This document shows positions 1 through 7,233 of a DNA stretch of 11,334 nt, one piece after another. The stretch comes from a bacterium (GTDB taxonomy: Bacteria; Sumerlaeota; Sumerlaeia; MVZB01), in assembly GCA_023480605.1 (NCBI GenBank), contig JAMCWS010000355.1, forward strand, positions 1-11,334, written 5' to 3'. The notes under the pieces are model-generated. The model was not told where the DNA came from. It searched no databases and worked only from the letters and a program-made list of their open reading frames with translations. A program made the position numbers and the translations under genes. Position 1 is the first letter of the stretch; each line of letters starts with the position of its first letter.

Positions 1-68
1 GCCCAAGGTTCGCTGGCCTGAGCAACCGGATCGGCCGAATCGGCAGGATTGTGCGAGTGTATTGCCAT
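1..68 (-). CDS. Possible N-terminus of a truncated minus-strand gene
   Basis: An ATG at 66-68 on the minus strand opens a frame that stays open to the window edge and reads MAIHSHNPADSADPVAQ followed by ASEPW (22 codons seen). I do not recognise it. No convincing Shine-Dalgarno lies upstream, and 22 open codons are weak evidence in GC-rich DNA. If real, it runs in the same direction as the hydrolase gene that ends at 329, with 260 nt between them. That 69-328 stretch shows no supportable gene; it holds only a short alternating CG tract near 197-207. Confidence 0.27.
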   Translation of the reverse strand, partial: MAIHSHNPADSADPVAQASEPW

Positions 69-328
69 GGACGTCAACAGCCGATAGAGTGGTGCCTGAC
101 GGTTTGTTCCGCGTGTCCCGAGGTCGTTACAATCAGTTTAGGGCGCGTAATGTTCCGATGCAAGGCGATTCAGCCCGACGCCGCCGCGCTACGCGGGCGC
201 GCGCGCACGGAGAAAGCCATATCTTCTTATGCTGCGCCGCAAGAGTCAAGTCCGCATTAAATGATGCGAAAATAATGATTTGCCGGACGCGACCATGGCC
301 GCCTTGTCGAAACCGACCCCGCCGTCGC

Positions 329-925
329 CTAGGCCAGCCGCCCGAAGCCCGGCCGGAAAAACGGATTGGCGCGCTTCTCGATCGCGCCTGTCGTGAGCGG
401 GCCGTGGCCGGGCAGGATTTCGGTCGCCTCGGGCAGGGCGAGTATTTTTTCGCGCAGGAGGGTGATTTGTTCCCGGTGGCGGGCATCGTCGCCGGTTCCT
501 CCCACCGCCCCGGCGAAGAGCGCGTCGCCCACGAAACACACGCCCGGTTCCGCCAGATAATAAGAGACCGACTCGGGCGTGTGACCCGAGGTTTGCAACA
601 CGTCGACCTTGATAGGGCCGATGCGCAGTTGGGCGCCGTCCTCGACCAGGTGCACATTGGGGGCGGCCGGACAAGGCGCCGCCGCCACGACGCACAGGTT
701 GGGCCACTCGGCCAGGAGGGCGGACAGGGCCCCGGTGTGATCCCAATGGAGATGCGTAAGCAACACGTGCGTGACCGCCAGGCGATAAAAGCCGGCGGCG
801 TCGGGAAGGGCGGGGGGGAAGCCGCCGGCGTCGACGATGAAGCCGACGCGGGTCGCCTCGTCGCCCACGAGATAGACATTCACCTCCTGCGATCCCACGT
901 CGATCATGAAGGGCTGAAGAATCAT
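329..925 (-). CDS. Metallo-beta-lactamase-fold hydrolase (glyoxalase II / YcbL-like)
   Basis: This 198-residue protein carries the complete metal-binding set of the MBL superfamily. HLHWDH at residues 58-63 is the HxHxDH motif. It is followed by SGHTPES (His115), GDALFAG (Asp134, the bridging ligand) and PGHGPLTT (His174). The N-terminal EVNVYLVGDE strand and the NPFFRP end near residue 187 are typical of short hydroxyacylglutathione-hydrolase-like proteins such as YcbL, which lack the long C-terminal substrate domain of true glyoxalase II. It is therefore likely a cytosolic dinuclear-metal thioester hydrolase or persulfide dioxygenase relative; the substrate cannot be read from sequence. The ATG at 925 keeps the first beta strand, and GAAGGGG lies about 12 nt upstream. 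It starts 16 nt after the pentapeptide gene stops, so the two are probably one transcript. Confidence 0.93.
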   Translation of the reverse strand: MILQPFMIDVGSQEVNVYLVGDEATRVGFIVDAGGFPPALPDAAGFYRLAVTHVLLTHLHWDHTGALSALLAEWPNLCVVAAAPCPAAPNVHLVEDGAQLRIGPIKVDVLQTSGHTPESVSYYLAEPGVCFVGDALFAGAVGGTGDDARHREQITLLREKILALPEATEILPGHGPLTTGAIEKRANPFFRPGFGRLA

Positions 926-941
926 CGACGGCGGCGCCCCT

Positions 942-1481
942 TCAGCGGTCGCGCAGCGCGCGGTCGAAAATGGCCTGACCGCGCGTGGCGGTCAGGCTCG
1001 CGCCGCGCAGGTCGGCTGCGCGAAAGACGGCCCGCTGCAGATTGGCCTCCGCGAAACCGGCCCCGCGTAGGTCGGCCGCGGCGAAGCGGGCGTAATAGAG
1101 ATCGGCCCCGGTAAAATCGGCGCCGGCGGCCATGACGCCGACGAAATTGGCGCGGCGCAGCTCGGCCTCGCGGAACGAAGCGCCCTCAAGCCGGGCCAGG
1201 CCAAAGACGGCGAATTCAGCCGCGACGTGGGCGAATTCGGCCCCGGCCGCTTCAGCCCCGTCCAGACGCGCCCATTCGAGGCGCGCGCCGGTCAGGCGGG
1301 CGCCGGCCAGGTTGGCGCCGCTCAGGCGCGCACCGGCCAGATTGGCCCCCGATAAATCGAGGTTCGCCAGGTTGAGGCCCGCCAGGTCGGCGCCTTCGAA
1401 ATCGCGTCCCATGGCCAAGACCGCCTCGACCTCGCGGCGCGTGGCGAAGCGAAGGTGAGCCGACAGGTGGTAATTTTTCAT
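942..1481 (-). CDS. Pentapeptide-repeat protein
   Basis: This 179-residue protein has pentapeptide repeats from about residue 28 to 164, in units of the form A(D/N)LxG such as GADLAG, GANLAG, GADFTG and AADLRG, roughly 27 in all. Such repeats fold into a right-handed quadrilateral beta helix. The family is cytosolic or peripheral, and most members have no known biochemical role; a minority mimic DNA and bind gyrase (Qnr, MfpA). The N-terminal 27 residues (HLRFATRREVEAVLAMG) are helical and repeat-free, and there is no signal peptide. A central stretch (about 76-97, AEAAGAEFAHVAAEFAVFG) is irregular. I chose the ATG at 1481; a TTG two codons earlier is also in frame. The ribosome site is weak, and the nearest purine tract (GGGGGGA) sits inside the upstream hairpin. 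Confidence 0.93.
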   Translation of the reverse strand: MKNYHLSAHLRFATRREVEAVLAMGRDFEGADLAGLNLANLDLSGANLAGARLSGANLAGARLTGARLEWARLDGAEAAGAEFAHVAAEFAVFGLARLEGASFREAELRRANFVGVMAAGADFTGADLYYARFAAADLRGAGFAEANLQRAVFRAADLRGASLTATRGQAIFDRALRDR

Positions 1482-1487
1482 AATCAA

Positions 1488-1520
1488 ATGAAAATCCCCC
1501 CCTTATGGGGAGGTTTTCAT
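1488..1520 (-). terminator. Hairpin between the five-gene operon and the pentapeptide gene
   Basis: The arms 1488-1501 (ATGAAAATCCCCCC) and 1507-1520 (GGGGAGGTTTTCAT) pair over 14 positions with two mismatches, around a 5-nt loop. The hairpin lies 73 nt past the stop of the last operon gene and directly before the start of the pentapeptide gene. The GC core with A/T flanks suits an intrinsic terminator. No clean T run follows on the minus strand, and the plus-strand side (GGTTTTCATTTTA) looks slightly better. It may instead shape the 5' leader of the pentapeptide mRNA. Confidence 0.42.
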
Positions 1521-1592
1521 TTTAGGGGAAGTCGCCGCGCGAGGCAAGGACGCCGCACTCCCGCCGAGAGGCGCGCCGGCGGCCGCAGCGGC

Positions 1593-2186
1593 TTATTTCT
1601 TTTTGCCAAACAAGCCGCCGCCGGTCTTTTCCCTCTTTTTCTTATCGAGGGGAAGCGGCAGGCCGTTTTCACCCATCTTGATGTTCTTGTTGGCCCAGTC
1701 GATCGCCTCGGCCAGCGTCATCTTGCCGGGTAGCATCCGCAGCAGGCGGCCGAGGGCCTTGTTCATGTCGAGGAAAAGCGAATGCCAGTCCAGTTCGAGT
1801 TTCGAGCGGGTATTTTCGGGCAGTAAACGCGCGTGCGAGAGGCCGACGGCGAGGACGAGGACACTGAGGATGTCGTTGCCCCGTTCGAAGGTGTCGCCCA
1901 TCATTTCGACGAACAGGAAGTGCTTGCGCGCCAGGATGGTCATTACCTGGAAAAATGCTTTTTCCTCGTTGGCGGTGTAATCGCGATTGCCTATGTCCTC
2001 CGACAGCATGCGAAAAAAATTCATCCACAGGGCGATGTATTCCCGGCAAATGGCAATGCGGCTTTCCAGCTTCACCAGTCCGTTGACGTACTGGGTCTGC
2101 TCCTTGGTCAGCTTGTATTTGACAGGTTTGGCCTCGGCGGTTTCGCCTTTTTTGTCCCCGCCCTTGATTGACTGAAGTGTTGCCAT
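1593..2186 (-). CDS. Helical cytosolic protein, last gene of operon, paralogue of the gene at 5599-6033
   Basis: This 197-residue protein has no signal peptide or membrane span and is predicted mostly alpha-helical. I do not recognise a named family. Residues 53-151 align by eye with residues 21-120 of the operon's second gene with one single-residue gap and about a quarter identity. Shared anchors include LWM (53-55), T...E.AF.Q (71-80), H118, WH (134-135), M141 and LG (145-146). It has a charged N-terminal extension (about 25 residues) and a C-terminal extension from about residue 152 ending in a Lys-rich tail (DKKKREKTGGGLFGKKK) that could bind acidic lipids or nucleic acid (inference). 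The start is the ATG at 2186; upstream in-frame codons overlap the preceding gene's tail and read as non-protein-like. The Shine-Dalgarno is poor. It lies 43 nt after the 42-residue membrane peptide gene. Confidence 0.85.
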   Translation of the reverse strand: MATLQSIKGGDKKGETAEAKPVKYKLTKEQTQYVNGLVKLESRIAICREYIALWMNFFRMLSEDIGNRDYTANEEKAFFQVMTILARKHFLFVEMMGDTFERGNDILSVLVLAVGLSHARLLPENTRSKLELDWHSLFLDMNKALGRLLRMLPGKMTLAEAIDWANKNIKMGENGLPLPLDKKKREKTGGGLFGKKK

Positions 2187-2229
2187 GCGTATGCTCGATG
2201 TCGGCGTGTCCGACGAACAGATAAGGCGC

Positions 2230-2358
2230 TCAATCCTTCTTAAACAGGTTGAAGGAATAGACGAAATAGCCCAGCAGCACGAGGATTGCGGCGATTGTGA
2301 GGATCTCGACGCCGATAATGGCATGATCCGGCGAAAAGAGGTTGGTTATCATTTCCAT
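2230..2358 (-). CDS. 42-residue single-span membrane peptide
   Basis: A short frame from the ATG at 2358 to the TGA at 2230 encodes 42 residues. The N-terminus is MEMITNLFSPDHAIIG. One hydrophobic span (about residues 14-36, containing ILTIAAILVLLGYFVYSF) follows, and the end is basic, NLFKKD. The positive charge at the C-terminal end suggests the C-terminus faces the cytoplasm. The start lies 6 nt after the stop of the giant lipoprotein gene, and its Shine-Dalgarno (GAGGGAG) overlaps that gene's last codons, as expected for translational coupling. The same spacing style is seen between other genes of this operon, which supports a real gene despite its size. An internal ATG at 2352 is an alternative start. 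The small size and form resemble membrane anchor or regulator subunits, but no function can be assigned. Confidence 0.75.
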   Translation of the reverse strand: MEMITNLFSPDHAIIGVEILTIAAILVLLGYFVYSFNLFKKD

Positions 2359-2364
2359 GCTGGC

Positions 2365-5300
2365 TTACTCCCTCGACGAAACCACCCGCTCCACCCCGGC
2401 AGGCTTGAACTGGATTTCGGGGTTGGGGATGGTCCGTTGGATATCCTGTTCCTGATGACGGGCGTCCTGCATCTGCACGAACGCCGTCTGGACGATGTTG
2501 CGCGCCTCGTCGGGTCCATACATGTCCATAATCAGGAGTTTTTCGAAATTGGCCGCCGCCGTCTTGGCGACGGTCAGCATCTTGACGGCGGACTCGTGTA
2601 TGTCGACGCGGCTGGGCGGGGTCTTGAGCATCCGGACGCGCGCGCCGATCTCGGTGATGGTCGTCCGCAGATCCGACGGCGAACTGGCCTGGAGCAGCGA
2701 GACGGCCTGGGCGCGCCCATTGGCGCCGATGGCGAGTTCGATCAACGCCGTCGTGCCCATGTCGAGCACCGGCCGGAACTTCTCGATGGCTTCATTGAAT
2801 TGTTTGAGCTGGGTATAGAGGGCCTTGTCGAAATCGCGCTCGTCCAGGCGCAGTTCCATCGTGTCGAGCAGGCGCATGGCGTCCTTGGCGTTCTGGAAAC
2901 TCGGGCGGAATTTCTCGGCCTTGAAGTCCAGCCGGGCATACTTGATCTTGCGGTTCACCTCGTCGACCATGTCGGGCAGGCTCGATGAGGCGTTGCGCGA
3001 TTCGAGACCCGTCAGGCGCTCCTGCATCGCGTTAAGCAGTTCATTGATCACGTCGGGGGTCATTTCGACCAGTCCGGCGAGTTGCGCATCCAGATTGTCG
3101 ACTTTTTGCGCGTAGTCTTCGCCCGACTGGGGGTCGAATTCGTTGCGCAGCGCATTCATCTCGGCCAGGATCCGCGACAGGTCCTTCACCTGGTAATAAC
3201 CCGTGCCTTTCTTCTCGGCGTCGCTCAGGCGGCTCTCGAGCGTCTCCATGCGCGACTCGAAGGCCTTGCGTTTGGCGTCGCGAATGACGTTGGTGGCGAC
3301 GGTGATGGCCTGGGCGGCGAATTGCTCGGCCACCGGATAATCGCCCTTGTCGAGGTCTTCGCGGGCCGACTTGGCGCAGTTGATCGCCTCGGCCAGGCGC
3401 TGGTGCTCGAACTCCCAGCCCTCGAAGCGCTGGGCGGTGGCGATGAGCGATTCGGCCTCGTTGACCTTCGCGTAGAGCGCGTCATGAGCCGTGTTGACCG
3501 CTTTCTGGCCGATGTCGATGGCTTCGACATATTTGCCCTGGTCGTAGAGCGCCTTGCACTGGTTGCGCAAGTCGAGGGCGTTCTGAATCAGGTCGGTGGC
3601 GTAGCGGTTCGCCCCGGCTTCCTGCGCCTTGGTCATGATCAGGTCGATCTGGCGCATCAATTCCTCGGCCCATTGCTGGAGCGACTTCTGCGACGCCTGG
3701 CTGGCGATCTGTTCGGCTTGCGTCGCCGATTCGATCGCCTGGCGCAGCCCTTCGCCCTGGAGCGAATCCTTGGCGCGGTCGAGGGCGACGATGGCCTGGT
3801 TGAGTTCTTCATTGCGGTAATGCTCGGCCTTGTGCTCACGCGCCTCCTTAAGGGCCTGGGAGGCGTTGTTGATTCGGGCGACGGCCACGCGCTCGAGTTC
3901 CTGAACCATGATTTCGAGCTGGGCTTTCGTGTCGGCGGCCCGGCGGACGGCGTCGCGATACTTGCCGTCCTTGAGCAGTTGCTTGCTCTGCTCGAGCAGG
4001 TCGTTGGTCTTGTTCATTTCGTCGGCGGCATACTGGCGGCCGCCCTGGCGTTCGTAATTGGTCAACTGGTTGGCGATCTCGAGGATGGCGTTGTGGGCGA
4101 CGACGCGATAGGTCTGCTCCTGCACGTCCTGGGCGTCGACGGCCACCTTGTCGGCGATCTGGATCGCCTGGTTGAAATTCTTTTCCTCGCGGCGCAGCGT
4201 GGCCAGGCCCAGTTCGATCTGGGCGTTGTTCACCCGGGTGCGCAGTTCCTCCTTGAGCGCCTTTTTCGAATCCTCGAGGGCCTTGTCGTCGCCCGTCCAG
4301 GGGCCGGGGACGACCTTGTCAAAGATGACCTGCATCGTGTCGTAGACGTTCTTGGCGGTGGCCAGCTTGTCGGATGCCTCGCTGATGTGCTTCTGGGCCA
4401 GGGCGTTGAAGTCGTCGACGATGCGCTGCTCGATCTCCAGGCCGCGCAGGCTGACCTTTTCGGATTCGGTGTATTGCTGCTTGTCGAAGAGCTGGCGCGC
4501 CTCGTCGAGTTGCTTGACGAGTTCCTCGACGCGTCCGGGCAGGTAGGTCTTCACCTGGCCGTCGTTAAGCACGTTGATGGCTTTCTCGACCGCCTGCATC
4601 TTGGCCCGGGCCGACTCGCGCTTGGTCTCGACGATCAGAGCCTCGACTTTGGGCTTGAGGTCGGGCGTGGTGCGCAGCACGGTGTCGTAGTTTTTCTCGT
4701 AGAATTGCTGGATAAGGTTGTCGAAGTCCTTGCTGATGACGGTAAAATTCTGGGCCGCGTAGATTTCGGCTCCCAGGTTGGAGGCTTCGTCGAGCAGGTT
4801 CTCGATCTCCTGGATCTGTTTCTGGCTCTTGACTTCCTTGGTGCGCTGGATGCCCCTTTCCTCGGTCTGGCGGGCCTGGTCGCGCAGCGCGATGGCCTTG
4901 CGGTAATCGGTCTCTTTTTCGATCGCGTCCTTGATGGACTGGATTTGCTGGGTGATGGTCTCGACAAACTCGGGAGCGTTTTCGTTGGCGCCCATCTCGG
5001 TGAGCGTGTCGCGCATCTTCTCGGTTTCCTTGAGGCCGGCGTTGGCCTTGTCGGCCAGGTTCTTGAGCAGATACTTGACCTGTTCGATGTTCTTGTCGAA
5101 GACCTGGATGGCCTTGTCCCACTTCTGCTTCTCGATCAACTTGCGGCCGGTTTCGTCGTCGATGCCCACCTGGCGATAGACTTCGGGATTTTCCTGCTCG
5201 GCCTGGTTTTTCTTGGCGATGTCGAGCCAGCGGTAGGATTCGGCCTTAAGGAAGTTCGCGCGTTGAACCTTGGTGCGTTCGAGCAATTCGGAAGCGCTGG

Positions 5301-5565
5301 CGGCGGCCGTTTTGGCGCTGGCGCGCGACTCGGTGAAATTGCCCGAGTTGTATTCGTTCTGGGCTTTGGTGATGTCGGAGGTGGTTTTCGCCAGCAGATC
5401 CGGCGCGAACTGGTCGGCCTTGTTCGCGTTGGCCTCCTGAAGACGTTTCTGGGCCTGGCTCAACGAATACTTGGACAGCATCTTGTTGCAGCCCAGGGTC
5501 GAGCCCAGCAAGAGGGCGATCGTCACGATTCCGAAAATCCGGCGCAGGGTGTTAGCGGTTTCCAC
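2365..5565 (-). CDS. Giant DUF4398-like repeat lipoprotein (1066 residues)
   Basis: The start is the GTG at 5565, preceded by GGGAGGA with a 6-nt spacer; a TTG five codons earlier is in frame but would put the ribosome site inside the gene. The signal peptide has RR at residues 8-9, a hydrophobic core and the lipobox STLGC, so Cys26 is the likely lipidated residue. The remaining 1040 residues are almost entirely helical and highly charged. About eight or nine degenerate copies of one helical pair recur, with the pattern Y/F-x-x-x-x-L-...-L-x-x-A-...-L-x-x-G-x-Y-x-x-A-x-x-x-A-x-x-A. Clear ones are near residues 56-91, 346-381, 516-551, 587-623, 658-694, 723-758 and 864-900. The first copy, with DQFAPDLL and GNFTESRASAKTAAASA, is close to canonical DUF4398, a domain of outer-membrane lipoproteins. 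The C-terminal 150 residues lack the pattern. It is probably an extended periplasmic or surface scaffold (inference). Confidence 0.92.
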   Translation of the reverse strand: METANTLRRIFGIVTIALLLGSTLGCNKMLSKYSLSQAQKRLQEANANKADQFAPDLLAKTTSDITKAQNEYNSGNFTESRASAKTAAASASELLERTKVQRANFLKAESYRWLDIAKKNQAEQENPEVYRQVGIDDETGRKLIEKQKWDKAIQVFDKNIEQVKYLLKNLADKANAGLKETEKMRDTLTEMGANENAPEFVETITQQIQSIKDAIEKETDYRKAIALRDQARQTEERGIQRTKEVKSQKQIQEIENLLDEASNLGAEIYAAQNFTVISKDFDNLIQQFYEKNYDTVLRTTPDLKPKVEALIVETKRESARAKMQAVEKAINVLNDGQVKTYLPGRVEELVKQLDEARQLFDKQQYTESEKVSLRGLEIEQRIVDDFNALAQKHISEASDKLATAKNVYDTMQVIFDKVVPGPWTGDDKALEDSKKALKEELRTRVNNAQIELGLATLRREEKNFNQAIQIADKVAVDAQDVQEQTYRVVAHNAILEIANQLTNYERQGGRQYAADEMNKTNDLLEQSKQLLKDGKYRDAVRRAADTKAQLEIMVQELERVAVARINNASQALKEAREHKAEHYRNEELNQAIVALDRAKDSLQGEGLRQAIESATQAEQIASQASQKSLQQWAEELMRQIDLIMTKAQEAGANRYATDLIQNALDLRNQCKALYDQGKYVEAIDIGQKAVNTAHDALYAKVNEAESLIATAQRFEGWEFEHQRLAEAINCAKSAREDLDKGDYPVAEQFAAQAITVATNVIRDAKRKAFESRMETLESRLSDAEKKGTGYYQVKDLSRILAEMNALRNEFDPQSGEDYAQKVDNLDAQLAGLVEMTPDVINELLNAMQERLTGLESRNASSSLPDMVDEVNRKIKYARLDFKAEKFRPSFQNAKDAMRLLDTMELRLDERDFDKALYTQLKQFNEAIEKFRPVLDMGTTALIELAIGANGRAQAVSLLQASSPSDLRTTITEIGARVRMLKTPPSRVDIHESAVKMLTVAKTAAANFEKLLIMDMYGPDEARNIVQTAFVQMQDARHQEQDIQRTIPNPEIQFKPAGVERVVSSRE

Positions 5566-5598
5566 AAAACGTCCTCCCAACCCAGTTAAACAACGGCT

Positions 5599-6033
5599 TC
5601 AAGATTTGGCTGCTTTGCCCACGGGCATTTTCTGCAAACGCGACCGATGCATATGGGGATAATATCCGGCTTTCATCGTTTCCAACGCGCCAAGCGTGCG
5701 GGTCATGCGAATGTATAACAGGTGCCAGACGACGTAGATGGATTGTTTTTCGTTGGGCGAGAGCTTCTGCAAGTGCGCCATGGTCATGGCGTTTTTGAGC
5801 ATCTCGACCAGTTTGTCGCCCTCGAACTGGAGGCCCGAGGACAGGCGATTGGACGTCGCGCGGTAGATGCGGGAAACGTCGCTTTTGAGCTGCATGAAGG
5901 CGTTCTCATGCTCGCGGGTCACCGGTTCGGCGCCGAAGGCCTTGAGCAGAACCAGCTTGATCCGCATCCACAATTCGAGCAGTTTCTTCATCGACTCGGT
6001 CAGATCATCGACGTCTTTGGGAGTCAGCGCCAT
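5599..6033 (-). CDS. Helical cytosolic protein, paralogue of the gene at 1593-2186
   Basis: This 144-residue protein has no signal peptide and no membrane span. It is helical and opens MALTPKDVDDLTESMKKL. I recognise no named family. Its core (21-120) matches the last operon gene: LWM at 21-23, T39, E43, AF at 45-46, Q48, R55, H87, WH at 103-104, M110 and LG at 114-115. It lacks that protein's N- and C-terminal extensions and ends in a short basic tail (HRSRLQKMPVGKAAKS). The start is the ATG at 6033. GGGAGGT lies about 9 nt upstream, inside the last codons of the preceding secreted-protein gene, whose stop is only 7 nt away. It is followed after 33 nt by the giant lipoprotein gene. Two soluble paralogues in one envelope operon suggest a hetero-oligomer or two sequential partners (inference). 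Confidence 0.9.
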   Translation of the reverse strand: MALTPKDVDDLTESMKKLLELWMRIKLVLLKAFGAEPVTREHENAFMQLKSDVSRIYRATSNRLSSGLQFEGDKLVEMLKNAMTMAHLQKLSPNEKQSIYVVWHLLYIRMTRTLGALETMKAGYYPHMHRSRLQKMPVGKAAKS

Positions 6034-6040
6034 CTAAATC

Positions 6041-7150
6041 CTACCTCCCGCCGCGCTGCAAGTTCATATATTGACTGGATGTCAGGGGGCTGCCGGCCGG
6101 GGCGGCTCCCATGCCGGCGCCGGGCACGCCAATCGGGCCAAGCGGCACCGCTCCGCCGCCGCCCGTCGCCGACGCGCTGAACGGCTGCCAGGTCGTGCTG
6201 GGCGGCGGGGGCACATTGGGCGTCTGGGGCGGCAGCGGGATATAGAGCGGGAAGAACTCGCTCGTCAGGCTGTCCTTGTTGGTGCGATATTCCTGAAGGA
6301 AACGGACGGCCCAGTCATCCTTGATCCGTTTGTCCATGGCCATCTGCTCGGTCCGGTATTTTTTCACTTCGACCGGGGCATTGGGATCGGTCGGCCGCTC
6401 GGCCAGCACCATGCCCGGCCCGCCGTCGGGATTGGGAACCAGTTTCCAGGCGCGGTTGCGCGGCGTGGATTCCTGCTGGCCCAGGCTGAGGAGCGTGTAG
6501 CCGAAGAACTGGATGGGATTGAGTTGCTCGGCCACGACCAGTGACTGGATCAGTTGCTCCTTGACGCGCTGGTTGCTGCCGCCGATGACGTCGGATACCT
6601 CGCTCACCTTGGTGTATTTTCCGTCGCCGGCCACCAGGTCGCCGTGGGTTCCGTCATCATAATAATTGTCTTTTTCGGGTTCGGGCACCTCCCTTTCGAC
6701 GGCGTCGTCGAGCAGTTCGCCCGTGATTTTATCGAAAACACGCGTGCCGGTGATAACGGTGATTTTGGCCACGCCGGCGGTTCCGGTAAAATACGAGGGG
6801 GTCGCGCCGGGAACCCCGGCCTGCGCACCGGGAGCCGGGGGCGCACCGGGCGCCTCGGGGGCGCCGGGTACACCGGGAGGGGCGCCGGGTACTTCCGGCA
6901 CGCCGGGAACGCCGGGAGGAACGCCGGGCTGGCCGGGCGCGCCGGCGGCGGCAGCGGCGGCATCCTGCGCTTTCTGAATCGGCGTGACGGGATTCGGGCC
7001 GACGGACTGCGAGTCCAGCGTGCCCGCGATGCCCTGGGCGGCTTCGAGTTCGCCCAGCGTCTGAGCCCAGCCAATGGCGGTCATCATGAACAGCACCCAA
7101 GCCAGCAGCGACGTTCCCCAACCAAGCGGAAACACTCTTTGGGCTTTCAT
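6041..7150 (-). CDS. Secreted Pro/Gly-rich protein with DDGTHGD motif, first gene of operon
   Basis: The protein has 369 residues from the ATG at 7150; an upstream in-frame codon at 7183 would add 11 residues before a normal signal peptide and is rejected. A Sec signal peptide (MKAQRVF...hydrophobic...AIGWA) probably ends at Ala29, before Gln30. Residues 71-115 are a Pro/Gly tract with proline at nearly every third position (GAPGQPGVP, GVPGAPEAPGAP), collagen-like but interrupted. A beta-rich stretch follows, with YYDDGTHGDLVAGDGKYT at 163-180. This Asp/Gly pattern occurs in extracellular 'choice-of-anchor X'-type and Ig-like domains and looks calcium-binding. Residues about 190-295 are helical. 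The C-terminus is again Pro/Gly-rich (PPQTPNVPPPP, about 307-317). It is likely periplasmic or surface-exposed. The stop lies 7 nt before the next gene. Confidence 0.9.
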   Translation of the reverse strand: MKAQRVFPLGWGTSLLAWVLFMMTAIGWAQTLGELEAAQGIAGTLDSQSVGPNPVTPIQKAQDAAAAAAGAPGQPGVPPGVPGVPEVPGAPPGVPGAPEAPGAPPAPGAQAGVPGATPSYFTGTAGVAKITVITGTRVFDKITGELLDDAVEREVPEPEKDNYYDDGTHGDLVAGDGKYTKVSEVSDVIGGSNQRVKEQLIQSLVVAEQLNPIQFFGYTLLSLGQQESTPRNRAWKLVPNPDGGPGMVLAERPTDPNAPVEVKKYRTEQMAMDKRIKDDWAVRFLQEYRTNKDSLTSEFFPLYIPLPPQTPNVPPPPSTTWQPFSASATGGGGAVPLGPIGVPGAGMGAAPAGSPLTSSQYMNLQRGGR

Positions 7151-7203
7151 GACCGTACCCTTTCCTAACCCATGCAAAAACAAGGCTCTGTTTTGCTATC
7201 CGG

Positions 7204-7233
7204 TTTGTAGCGAAAAATCAGTGGCGCTGTCAA
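7204..7233 (-). promoter_or_regulatory. Sigma70-type promoter of the five-gene operon
   Basis: On the minus strand, a perfect -35 box TTGACA (7228-7233) is followed after 18 nt by TACAAA (7204-7209; four of six match TATAAT). Transcription would begin near 7197, leaving a leader of about 47 nt before the ATG at 7150. The region is AT-rich compared with its surroundings. AGGAAAGGG, about 8-16 nt before the ATG, is the ribosome site. Confidence 0.6.

Noticed and set aside
223..249. TTGACT on the minus strand as a promoter for the gene at the left edge
   Set aside because: No acceptable -10 box at 16-18 nt; the best candidate, AAGATA, matches two of six positions.
133..879. Second minus-strand open frame overlapping the hydrolase gene
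   Set aside because: Shifted frame rich in Ser/Arg/Pro with no domain; the HxHxDH frame is clearly the coding one.
62..1114. Plus-strand open frame of 350 codons over the hydrolase and pentapeptide genes
   Set aside because: Arg/Gly/Ala-rich antisense product; the minus-strand frames contain intact MBL motifs and pentapeptide repeats.
3082..5589. Very long plus-strand open frame (835 codons) opposite the giant lipoprotein gene
   Set aside because: It is an antisense mirror of a GC-rich helical gene. The product is Leu/Val/Gly/Asp repeats without a credible start or ribosome site, whereas the minus strand has a lipobox, repeats and a strong Shine-Dalgarno.
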